DNA from: Pseudidiomarina atlantica
GTDB lineage: Bacteria; Pseudomonadota; Gammaproteobacteria; Enterobacterales; Alteromonadaceae
Assembly: GCF_000753735.1 (NCBI RefSeq)
Contig: NZ_JPIN01000005.1
Span: forward strand, 62,001 to 126,000
Length of the DNA stretch: 64,000 nt
Direction of reading: 5' to 3'
Under the pieces are notes generated by a model that ran no database searches, had not been told where the DNA came from, and saw nothing but the letters and a program-made list of their open reading frames with translations. This document shows, one piece after another, positions 49,794 to 57,525 of this stretch; within the stretch, counting starts at the first letter, position 1, and every line of letters begins with the position of its first letter. The position numbers and the translations under genes are program-made.

Positions 49794-51563
49794 ATGGCAG
49801 ATTTAAAAGAAGTACTCGCACCCGACGTTGGCGGTGACGAAGTCGAAGTCATTGAAATTCTTGTCAGCAAGGGTGACAGCGTTGAGGCCGAAGACGGCCT
49901 CATCACCGTCGAGAGCGACAAAGCCTCGATGGATATTCCTGCGCCATTTGCCGGCAAAGTCAGCGAGATCAAAGTCAGCGTCGGCGACAAAATCAGCGAA
50001 GGCGACCTTATCGCCATGCTCGAAGCCGCGGGCGACGCATCGTCTGACGACGATAACGCGGCCGATGATGCTGACGCCGATGACGATTCTGACACTGACA
50101 CTGATTCGTCGGCTGACGCCGACGCATCGTCTGATGACGTAGCCCGTACTTCTAGTACGGGGCAACAGGCAGACGACACCGATACCAAATCCGGCGCAGA
50201 GACCAAAACCATCGAAGTTCACGTGCCAGACATCGGCACCGATGGTGAAGTCGACGTCATCGATGTACTTGTTAGCGAAGGCGACAGCATCGCCAAAGAA
50301 GATGGCTTGATCACCCTCGAAACCGACAAAGCCACCATGGATGTACCATCGCCAGAAGCTGGTACGGTTAAATCCGTGGCCGTGAAAACCGGTGATAAAG
50401 TTAAAGAAGGCTCGTTGGTCATCGAACTGGAAATCACCTCGTCGGAGGGAGCCTCGTCATCTTCGTCGGCAGACGCCGATGCATCGTCTGGCGACGATGC
50501 AGAACGGGCAGCCCCGTCCGGGTCAGCCCAGGAGGATGCACAGTCCACCGATAGCGGTCGTCCTACCGCCAGCGGCGATCGCAAAGCACCACCGGTGCCC
50601 GATCACCCATTGGATCGCAAAGGCAAAGCTGAAGGCCTCGCCTATGCATCACCAGCGGTGCGTCGATTGGCCCGTGAATTCGGCGTTGATCTGAACCAAG
50701 TCAAAGGCTCAGGCCGCAAAGACCGCATCCTTAAAGAAGACGTGCAAGAATTCGTCAAGTACGAACTGTCACGCCCGAAAGCGACCGCGTCAGCCGGTAC
50801 CGCACAAGGCGGTGGTGGCTTGCAAGTGATTGCGCCACCGAAAGTCGACTTCAGCAAGTTTGGCGAAATCGAAGAAGTGCCGTTGACCCGCATTCAGAAA
50901 ATTTCGGGTCCAAACCTGCATCGCAACTGGGTCACCATCCCACATGTGACGCAATTCGACGAAGCGGATATCACTGAGCTTGAGCAGTTCCGTAAGCAAG
51001 AAAACGAACTACAAGCCAAGAAAAAAGATGGCGTGAAGATCACCCCGTTGGTGTTCATCATGAAGGCCGTCGCCAAAGCACTACAAGAATACCCAGTGTT
51101 TAATTCGTCACTGCACGAAGACGGCGAGCACCTGATCATGAAAAAATACATTCATATCGGGATTGCCGTCGATACTCCTGGAGGCCTTGTAGTGCCAGTG
51201 ATTCGCGATGTCGACAAGAAAGGCATTTACGAACTTTCGGAAGAGCTGGTAGACGTTAGCACGCGTGCGCGCGACAGCAAGTTAAAAGCACAAGATATGC
51301 AAGGCGGTTGTTTCTCAATTTCTAGTCTTGGTGGCATTGGCGGTACCGCCTTCACGCCGATTGTGAATGCGCCAGATGTCGCGATTTTGGGTGTGTCGAA
51401 AAGTGAAATGAAACCGAAATGGAACGGTAAAGACTTTGAGCCACGCTTGATGCTACCGACCAGCCTGTCGTACGACCATCGTGTCATTGACGGTGCGGTT
51501 GCTGCACGCTTTAGTGTGTATCTGTGCAACCTGTTGTCAGATATTCGCAAACTGGTTCTTTAA
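49794..51563 (+). CDS. aceF: Pyruvate dehydrogenase E2, dihydrolipoamide acetyltransferase
   Basis: 589 residues. Two lipoyl domains are present, with lipoyl lysines K43 (ESDKASMD) and K179 (ETDKATMD); E. coli has three. A peripheral-subunit-binding domain ([18 protein letters not shown], near 281-315) and the catalytic domain with H562 and D566 (DHRVIDG) follow. The linkers after each lipoyl domain are unusual: long runs of Asp, Ser and Ala (about 83-125 and 222-260) in place of Ala/Pro-rich segments. The first linker's DNA holds a perfect hairpin, CCCGTACT (50143-50150) and AGTACGGG (50154-50161). Confidence 0.97.
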   Translation: MADLKEVLAPDVGGDEVEVIEILVSKGDSVEAEDGLITVESDKASMDIPAPFAGKVSEIKVSVGDKISEGDLIAMLEAAGDASSDDDNAADDADADDDSDTDTDSSADADASSDDVARTSSTGQQADDTDTKSGAETKTIEVHVPDIGTDGEVDVIDVLVSEGDSIAKEDGLITLETDKATMDVPSPEAGTVKSVAVKTGDKVKEGSLVIELEITSSEGASSSSSADADASSGDDAERAAPSGSAQEDAQSTDSGRPTASGDRKAPPVPDHPLDRKGKAEGLAYASPAVRRLAREFGVDLNQVKGSGRKDRILKEDVQEFVKYELSRPKATASAGTAQGGGGLQVIAPPKVDFSKFGEIEEVPLTRIQKISGPNLHRNWVTIPHVTQFDEADITELEQFRKQENELQAKKKDGVKITPLVFIMKAVAKALQEYPVFNSSLHEDGEHLIMKKYIHIGIAVDTPGGLVVPVIRDVDKKGIYELSEELVDVSTRARDSKLKAQDMQGGCFSISSLGGIGGTAFTPIVNAPDVAILGVSKSEMKPKWNGKDFEPRLMLPTSLSYDHRVIDGAVAARFSVYLCNLLSDIRKLVL

Positions 51564-51564
51564 A

Positions 51565-51605
51565 TTAAACAAATCGCGCCGGGGCTGTTATAATCCGCCC
51601 CGCGC
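51565..51605 (+). promoter_or_regulatory. Probable lpdA promoter with inverted repeat over the -10
   Basis: TTAAAC (51565-51570) and a perfect TATAAT (51589-51594), spacer 18. The -10 lies in the loop of an inverted repeat, GCGCCGGGGC (51576-51585) and GCCCCGCGC (51597-51605). A separate lpd promoter also exists in E. coli. Confidence 0.6.
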
Positions 51606-51652
51606 GAATTTTAACCGAATTCTCAAAGATTCTACGAAAGTAAGAGGTCGTC

Positions 51653-53080
51653 ATGAGCAAAGAAATCAATGCCCAAGTAGTCGTACTCGGTGCTGGCCCT
51701 GGTGGTTACTCAGCAGCCTTCCGTGCCGCTGACTTAGGTTTAGAAACCGTCTTAGTTGAGCGTTACAGCACCCTTGGTGGGGTATGCTTGAACGTGGGTT
51801 GTATTCCATCAAAAGCGTTATTGCACCTTGCCAAGCACATCGAAGATGCGAAGCATATGGCCGACGAAGGTGTGGCTTTCGGCGAGCCAAAAATCGACCT
51901 CGACAAAATTCGCAAGCATAAAGAAAAAGTCATCGGTCAATTGACCGGCGGCTTGGGCCAAATGTCGAAAATGCGCAAAGTCAAAGTCGTAACGGGTAAC
52001 GGCGAATTTGCCAGCGACAAACAGTTGAAAGTCAAAGACAGCGACGGTAACGAAACGGTTATCAATTTTGAACACGCGATTATCGCAGTTGGCTCACAGT
52101 CAATTAAATTGCCATTCGTACCGCATGATGACGAGCGCATTTGGGACTCAACTGCAGCCCTTGAACTGCGTTTCGTACCTGACCGCATGCTCGTTTTAGG
52201 TGGCGGTATCATCGGTCTAGAAATGGGCTGTGTGTACAGCGCATTAGGCTCGAAAATCGACGTGGTTGAGATGACCGACCAGCTCATCCCACCAGCCGAT
52301 AAAGACATCATCAAGCCGTTCATGAAGAGCATCAAAGGCAAGTTCGACAACATCATGTTGAACACCAAAGCCGCCAAAGTTGAAGCGAAGAAAGACGGTA
52401 TTTACGTGACCTTCGAAGGTGACAACGCGCCAGATAAGCCAGTCAAGTACGACGCCGTGCTCGTTGCCGTTGGCCGTGCACCAAACGGTGCTAAAGTTGG
52501 CGCAGACAAAGCCGGCGTAAAAGTTACCGACCGCGGTTTCATTGAAGTTGATAAGCAAATGCGCACCAACGTGAAGAATATCTTCGCCATCGGTGACTTA
52601 GTAGGTCAGCCGATGCTGGCGCACAAAGCTGTGCACGAAGGCCACGTTGCCGCTGAAGTTATCGCTGGTAAGAAACACTACTTCGATCCGAAAGTGATTC
52701 CTTCAATCGCTTACACCGACCCAGAAGTAGCATGGGCTGGTTTGACCGAAAAAGAAGCGAAAGAGCAAGGTATCGAGTACGAAGCAGCCGTCTTCCCATG
52801 GTCAGCCTCTGGCCGTGCGATCGCGCAGGGCGCAACTGACGGTATGACCAAGCTGCTGTTCGATAAAAACAACCGTATCATCGGTGGTGCGACCGTAGGT
52901 TCAAACGCCGGTGAGTTGCTCGGCGAAATCTGTTTGGCCATCGAAATGGGTTGTGACGCCGAAGACATCGCGCTCACTATCCACGCCCACCCAACCCTGC
53001 ATGAATCAGTAGGCTTGGCGGCAGAAGTGTTCGAAGGCTCGATCACCGACTTACCGAACAAAAAAGCCAAGAAAAAGTAG
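51653..53080 (+). CDS. lpdA: Dihydrolipoamide dehydrogenase (E3)
   Basis: 475 residues. FAD loop VVLGAGPGGYSAAF, redox disulfide C45-C50 (GGVCLNVGCIPSK), NAD loop LVLGGGIIGLEMG, and the C-terminal active site HAHPTLHES. It reoxidises lipoyl groups of the pyruvate and 2-oxoglutarate complexes. AAGAGGT lies before the ATG. Ends with a strong terminator at 53134-53169. Confidence 0.98.
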   Translation: MSKEINAQVVVLGAGPGGYSAAFRAADLGLETVLVERYSTLGGVCLNVGCIPSKALLHLAKHIEDAKHMADEGVAFGEPKIDLDKIRKHKEKVIGQLTGGLGQMSKMRKVKVVTGNGEFASDKQLKVKDSDGNETVINFEHAIIAVGSQSIKLPFVPHDDERIWDSTAALELRFVPDRMLVLGGGIIGLEMGCVYSALGSKIDVVEMTDQLIPPADKDIIKPFMKSIKGKFDNIMLNTKAAKVEAKKDGIYVTFEGDNAPDKPVKYDAVLVAVGRAPNGAKVGADKAGVKVTDRGFIEVDKQMRTNVKNIFAIGDLVGQPMLAHKAVHEGHVAAEVIAGKKHYFDPKVIPSIAYTDPEVAWAGLTEKEAKEQGIEYEAAVFPWSASGRAIAQGATDGMTKLLFDKNNRIIGGATVGSNAGELLGEICLAIEMGCDAEDIALTIHAHPTLHESVGLAAEVFEGSITDLPNKKAKKK

Positions 53081-53133
53081 CCCGTGGTTCTGCCAAGGGT
53101 CTAAATCACCATCACCTTCGATGGTCGAATAAC

Positions 53134-53169
53134 AAAACACCGCGAGCGCCTCGGCCTCGCGGTGTTTTT
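53134..53169 (+). terminator. Rho-independent terminator of the pdh operon
   Basis: AAAACACCGCGAG (53134-53146), a 9-base loop, CTCGCGGTGTTTTT (53156-53169): a long perfect GC stem with a U-tract. Confidence 0.93.
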
Positions 53170-53293
53170 GTTTGCGACCAATCACCCAATCAAATCGATA
53201 TGAGACAGCGCATTTGAGTTGTACAAGTACGCCGCATCCCGTAAGGTAAAGAAGCACTCAACGACAAACTTTTTACCCAAAAAGGAGCGTGTT

Positions 53294-53578
53294 ATGGCAA
53301 ACGAAGGTTATCATGAACCCTACGAACTGCTGTCGGACGATACCCGCGACATGCATCGTGCCATCATTTCACTAATGGAAGAATTGGAAGCCGTCGATTG
53401 GTACAACCAACGCATCGATGTCTGCAAAGACGAAGAGCTGAAAAAAATTCTTATCCACAATCGTGATGAAGAAAAAGAGCACGCTGCAATGACGTTGGAA
53501 TGGATCCGTCGGCGCGATAAAAAGTTTGACGAAGAGCTCAAAGAGTACCTATTCACCGACGAAGTGATAGGGCATTAA
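53294..53578 (+). CDS. Encapsulated-ferritin-like (EncFtn) protein without an adjacent encapsulin
   Basis: 94 residues from ATG 53294, with an AAAGGAG site at 53281-53287. It aligns from memory with Rhodospirillum rubrum EncFtn over nearly the whole protein: HEPYELLSDDTRDMHRAI, MEELEAVDWYNQRID, HNRDEEKEHAAMTLEW. The ferroxidase residues E32, E62 and H65 of EncFtn correspond to E30, E60 and H63 here. The family forms annular decamers that oxidise iron and normally sits inside an encapsulin shell through a C-terminal targeting peptide. Here the protein ends at LFTDEVIGH with no such extension, and no encapsulin gene is visible. It has its own gap after the pdh terminator and a repeat behind it, so it is probably monocistronic. 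Confidence 0.9.
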   Translation: MANEGYHEPYELLSDDTRDMHRAIISLMEELEAVDWYNQRIDVCKDEELKKILIHNRDEEKEHAAMTLEWIRRRDKKFDEELKEYLFTDEVIGH

Positions 53579-53594
53579 CAAAAACCCCGTTTTT

Positions 53595-53667
53595 CGTTAT
53601 TCGTTACTCGTTAGTGCTGCGCGTCTGCATGTTCAGCTCCCTAACGAATAACGATTAACGATTAACG
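53595..53667. repeat. Heptamer palindrome, CGTTANT type (copy 3)
   Basis: CGTTATT, CGTTACT, CGTTAGT (53595-53615), a 24-base middle, then CCTAACG, AATAACG, ATTAACG, ATTAACG (53640-53667) followed by TTTTTT. The U-tract would make it a working terminator for the ferritin gene. It ends 6 bases before ATG 53674 and 21 bases before the chosen start of the M13 peptidase gene. Confidence 0.85.
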
Positions 53668-53688
53668 TTTTTTATGAAAGAGGGAGTT

Positions 53689-55764
53689 ATGCGTAAAGTT
53701 AGTACTTTAGCGCTGAGCGTGGCGTTAGCCCTTGGCGTTGCCGCGTGTTCACCACAGAACAGCCAAACAGAAACCACCGCTAGCGAGCAGCCACAAGCTG
53801 CTGAGCAGCAACAGCTGACATCAGGCCTAGACCTTAACGACTTCAACACCGAAGTACGTCCGCAAGATGACCTGTTCACTTATGTGAATGGTGGTTGGGT
53901 TGAGAAAACCGAAATTCCAGCGGATCGTTCACGGGTTGGCTCGTTCAACGAGTTGCGCGACGAGAACCAAGCGCGGTTGAAGAAAATTATTGAAGAAGCT
54001 GCGGCAAGCTCACCTGAGCCAGGATCGAACGCTGACAAAATCGGTGCCTTCTATAACAGCTTTATGGACACTGAACGTTTGAACAGCCTGGGCTATGAGC
54101 CGATTGCTGCTGACTTAGAAGCCATTGCGCAATTGCAGAACCACGATCAAGTGGCGGCGCATTTTGCTGAGCTGGCCCAATACGGCGTGAGTTCACCGTT
54201 CGGCTTCTATGTTTATGCTGACGCGAAAAACCCAGAAGTGAACACCATGTATATGTCGCAGTCAGGTCTAGGCTTGCCAGATCGTGATTACTACCTGAAA
54301 GACGAAGAAAAAATGGTAGAAATCCGTGCGGCCTATCGTGACTACATCAAGGATATTTTAGCGCTAGTGGGTATGGATAATACCGAAGCCGCCGCTGATG
54401 CGATCCTTGAACTTGAAACCAAGCTTGCTGAAGTCCAATGGAGCCGTGTCGAAAGTCGCAACGCTGACAAAACTTACAACAAAAAGTCGATGGATGAGCT
54501 CAAAGAGCTTTTTGGTTCATTCAACATAGGCGCCTATACCGAAGCTGCTGGACTTGCGACTGTTGAAGAAGCGATTGTGCGTCAACCTTCGTACTTTGAA
54601 AGCTTCGGTGGCATGTTTGCTGACGTGCCATTGGAAACTTGGCAGCAGTACATGAGCCTGCGGTTGGTGAGCAATTTTGCCAATGCGTTGAGCGAAGAGA
54701 TCAACGATCGTCAATTCGCGTTTTATGGTCAAGTGTTACGTGGCACACCAGAACAAGAACCGCGTTGGAAGCGGGGCGTAGATGCCACCGACGGTGCCTT
54801 GGGTGAAGTTCTTGGTCAGCTGTACGTGGCAGAATACTTCCCACCAGAAGCAAAAGAGCGCATGGAAACCTTGGTGGATAACCTGATCAAAGCTTATGGT
54901 GAGTCGATCAAAGGCCTCGAGTGGATGAGCGCAGAGACCAAAGAAAAAGCTTTGGAAAAACTGAGCAAATTTACTCCGTATATAGGTTATCCAAGCGAGT
55001 GGCGTGACTATTCGGCACTCACGGTCGCTGCGGATGACTTGGTCGGTAACTACAAACGTTCTGCTGAGTTTGATTATCAGTACAACATCAGCCAAATTGG
55101 TCAGCCAGTCAAAGAAGAAGACTGGGGTATGACGCCACAAACGGTGAATGCGTATTACAGCCCAGTGCGTAACGAAATCGTATTCCCAGCGGGTATTTTA
55201 CAACCACCATTCTTCAACTTAGAGGCTGAAGATGCGGTGAACTATGGTGGTATTGGTGCCGTTATCGGCCACGAAATCGGTCATGGTTTTGATGACCAAG
55301 GTTCGAAGTACGATGGTGATGGTAACCTGCAAAGCTGGTGGACCGACGCTGACCGTGAAGCTTTTGACGAGCGTGGCGCGCAACTTGCGGCGCAGTATGA
55401 CCTGTATGAACCTTTGGAAGGGGTGTTCGTGAACGGCAAACTGACGCTAGGTGAGAACATCGGTGACTTAGCCGGTGTGACCATTGCTTACAAAGCCTAT
55501 ACTGACTCGTTAAACGGTGAAGCATCACCGGTGCTCGACGGATTTACTGGCGAGCAGCGCGTATTCTTGGGCTGGGCGCAAGTTTGGCAAACCAAACAGC
55601 GTGACGAATACACACGTAACCAAGTGCTGAGCGACCCGCATTCACCGGCGTATTATCGGGTGAATGGTACGGTTGTGAACGTTCCTGCGTTCTACGAAGC
55701 GTTCGACGTGCAGCCTGGTGACGAGATGTACTTGCCGCCTGAAGAGCGCGTTACTATCTGGTAA
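53689..55764 (+). CDS. M13 family zinc metallopeptidase, lipoprotein (PepO/neprilysin type)
   Basis: 691 residues from ATG 53689, chosen because AGAGGGAG lies just upstream; ATG 53674 is the in-frame alternative. A lipoprotein signal ends at VAAC. Zinc ligands are H528 and H532 in HEIGH, with E589 and D593 in ENIGDLAG. The N-terminal M13 domain (DDLFTYVNGGWVEKTEIPADR) and C-terminal stretch YRVNGTVVNVPAFYEAF are typical. It probably digests small peptides at the outer membrane or in the periplasm. Its stop codon falls in the first copy of a 13-bp tandem repeat. Confidence 0.95.
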   Translation: MRKVSTLALSVALALGVAACSPQNSQTETTASEQPQAAEQQQLTSGLDLNDFNTEVRPQDDLFTYVNGGWVEKTEIPADRSRVGSFNELRDENQARLKKIIEEAAASSPEPGSNADKIGAFYNSFMDTERLNSLGYEPIAADLEAIAQLQNHDQVAAHFAELAQYGVSSPFGFYVYADAKNPEVNTMYMSQSGLGLPDRDYYLKDEEKMVEIRAAYRDYIKDILALVGMDNTEAAADAILELETKLAEVQWSRVESRNADKTYNKKSMDELKELFGSFNIGAYTEAAGLATVEEAIVRQPSYFESFGGMFADVPLETWQQYMSLRLVSNFANALSEEINDRQFAFYGQVLRGTPEQEPRWKRGVDATDGALGEVLGQLYVAEYFPPEAKERMETLVDNLIKAYGESIKGLEWMSAETKEKALEKLSKFTPYIGYPSEWRDYSALTVAADDLVGNYKRSAEFDYQYNISQIGQPVKEEDWGMTPQTVNAYYSPVRNEIVFPAGILQPPFFNLEAEDAVNYGGIGAVIGHEIGHGFDDQGSKYDGDGNLQSWWTDADREAFDERGAQLAAQYDLYEPLEGVFVNGKLTLGENIGDLAGVTIAYKAYTDSLNGEASPVLDGFTGEQRVFLGWAQVWQTKQRDEYTRNQVLSDPHSPAYYRVNGTVVNVPAFYEAFDVQPGDEMYLPPEERVTIW

Positions 55765-55798
55765 ATTCAGCTGGTAAATTCAGCTGGTAGTTTCAGCT
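55760..55798 (+). repeat. 13-bp tandem repeat, three copies
   Basis: GGTAAATTCAGCT at 55760-55772 and 55773-55785, and GGTAGTTTCAGCT at 55786-55798. The first copy holds the stop codon of the M13 peptidase gene; the array ends 28 bases before the next start. Confidence 0.9.
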
Positions 55799-55826
55799 GC
55801 TAAAAGGTATGTGCTAAACTGTCGTC

Positions 55827-56189
55827 ATGAAATACATTATTGGACTTCTTATCATTAGCTTGTTGCTGGCGCCTATGCAGGTGTCAGCACACGCCCCTGC
55901 GCCAGAGCAGGCGACAATGCAGATGATGGACCACGCCAATAATGATGACATGGCGACAGATCATGCCTGTTGCGATGACACTGCTGCAGCAGCTGAAATG
56001 GTTGCGGCAGCAATGGATTGTGACGGTAGTTGTGATAACTGCCAAAGTTTTTGTGGTGCCAGTGCACTTGGTTTATTGCCAAGCCTCGCACTGGTGAGCC
56101 ATTTCTCCTCGGTTCAGCATTGGCGACTTGTCGCCGCACCCGCAATACACCGTAAGGATCGTCTCGAACGCCCACCTATGCCTGCTTAA
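55827..56189 (+). CDS. Small secreted Cys/His/Met-rich protein upstream of cusBA
   Basis: 120 residues with a Sec signal peptide (cleaved near QVSA-HAP). The mature part is rich in likely metal ligands: MQMMDH, DHACCDD, and CDGSCDNCQSFC, then a hydrophobic stretch and a C-terminal ERPPMP. I do not recognise a named family with certainty; the pattern resembles CopL/DUF2946-type proteins found with copper resistance genes. It lies 43 bases before cusB, which suggests a role in periplasmic copper binding. There is no clear ribosome site: a TAAACT (55815-55820) only 6 bases upstream would make the mRNA nearly leaderless if it is the -10. Confidence 0.7.
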   Translation: MKYIIGLLIISLLLAPMQVSAHAPAPEQATMQMMDHANNDDMATDHACCDDTAAAAEMVAAAMDCDGSCDNCQSFCGASALGLLPSLALVSHFSSVQHWRLVAAPAIHRKDRLERPPMPA

Positions 56190-56232
56190 CAACTGAACCT
56201 TTTTCTCAGTTTCGTTTTTGCAGGAGTTTTTT

Positions 56233-57525
56233 ATGCCTTTTTCACGTTGGATTTGTGGCCTCGTTGCCATGTTAATGCTGTTTGCTGCCAGTGCGCCGCA
56301 AGCAATGCAATCACACGACCATTCACAGCATGAACAATCTATGCCCGAGCAATCGTTGCAAGAAACCACCCCAGCCGAGCGCCAGCTAAGCGATGAGGCC
56401 AAGGTGGAATATGTCTGCCCAATGCATAGTCACATTGTCCGTGATGAGCCGGGGACCTGCCCCATTTGTGGCATGGATTTGGAGCCGCAACGACCGACGC
56501 AAGAAGTCGATGTAGTGGTCAGCGCGCAGATGCAGCAAAATTTAGGCGTCACCACTACGGTGGTGGAACCGACGACCTTATGGCGCTATTACCCGACGTT
56601 GGCAACGGTGCAATGGAACGACAATGCACGCTGGCACATTCATCCGCGCGCGGCAGGCTGGCTCGAAGAGTTGCACGTACGCAGCGAAGGACAACAGGTC
56701 AATGTCGGCGACAAGCTCTACAGCATCTACAGCAAAGAGTTAGTGGTGGCGCAGCAGGATTTTCTGCAAGCGCTCGATGCCGCCAGTTCGTTAGCTCCAG
56801 CGCAAGCGCAACGGCTGCTGCGTGACGGGCGTCTACGGCTTGAGTTGCTTGGCCTGACTGCGGAACAAATTAAACAGCTCGAAGCCAGCCAAGAAATTAT
56901 GTACCGCGTACCGGTGTATGCTGCGCATGCTGGCGTTGTAACGACATTAAATGTCGCACAGGGCATGTATGTCGAACCGGCTACCGAGTTGCTCACTATA
57001 ACCGGCGCCGATGGTGCTTGGTTAATCGCTGACGTGCCTGAACGCTATAGTTCGTGGCTCGAACCTAACGCCTTTGTTGATGTGACCTTGCCGCAGGCTG
57101 GCTTGGACGGCTACGAAACCCGTATTGATTACATTTATCCAGAACTGGACCCGCAAAGTCGCACCCAGCGCGTGCGCATTCAGCTGCCGCAAAGCATTAC
57201 TGGCGCTGGGTTGCAAGTCGGCATGCAGGCCCAGGTTGAGCTCTACGGAGGGCCCAAACGCGATGTCCTCGCAGTGCCACTGAGCGCACTCATTTTAACC
57301 GGTAGCGATAATCGCGTGGTCGTACAAACCGCCGACAATAGTTTTCAACAACGTGCAGTGCATGTCGGCCTGATCGTAGGCGACCAAGCGGAGATTTTGC
57401 ACGGCCTTGAACAAGGCGAGCGGGTGGTCACTTCCAGTCAGTTCTTACTCGATTCCGAAGCCAGTCTGAAAGCGAGCCGGTTAGGCGGTGGCGCAGCGCA
57501 AGAGGGCAGCGGTCATGCTCACTAA
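56233..57525 (+). CDS. cusB: Copper/silver efflux RND periplasmic adaptor (CusB-like)
   Basis: 430 residues from ATG 56233, with CAGGAG upstream. A signal peptide is followed by a His-rich segment (HDHSQHEQ) and a heavy-metal-binding zinc-ribbon-like motif, [20 protein letters not shown] (near 61-80). Then come the membrane-fusion-protein barrel, lipoyl and beta domains ([20 protein letters not shown]). It would carry copper or silver ions to CusA. The end overlaps cusA by 11 bases. Confidence 0.92.
   Translation: MPFSRWICGLVAMLMLFAASAPQAMQSHDHSQHEQSMPEQSLQETTPAERQLSDEAKVEYVCPMHSHIVRDEPGTCPICGMDLEPQRPTQEVDVVVSAQMQQNLGVTTTVVEPTTLWRYYPTLATVQWNDNARWHIHPRAAGWLEELHVRSEGQQVNVGDKLYSIYSKELVVAQQDFLQALDAASSLAPAQAQRLLRDGRLRLELLGLTAEQIKQLEASQEIMYRVPVYAAHAGVVTTLNVAQGMYVEPATELLTITGADGAWLIADVPERYSSWLEPNAFVDVTLPQAGLDGYETRIDYIYPELDPQSRTQRVRIQLPQSITGAGLQVGMQAQVELYGGPKRDVLAVPLSALILTGSDNRVVVQTADNSFQQRAVHVGLIVGDQAEILHGLEQGERVVTSSQFLLDSEASLKASRLGGGAAQEGSGHAH

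Noticed and set aside
49628-50212. 194-residue Ser/Asp-rich open frame opposite aceE/aceF
   Set aside because: Mirror of the repetitive acidic AceF linker; real coding is on the plus strand with lipoyl domains.
55765-55826. CueR-type copper promoter before the Cys-rich gene
   Set aside because: No 19-bp spacer dyad with the CueR-type arms could be made out.
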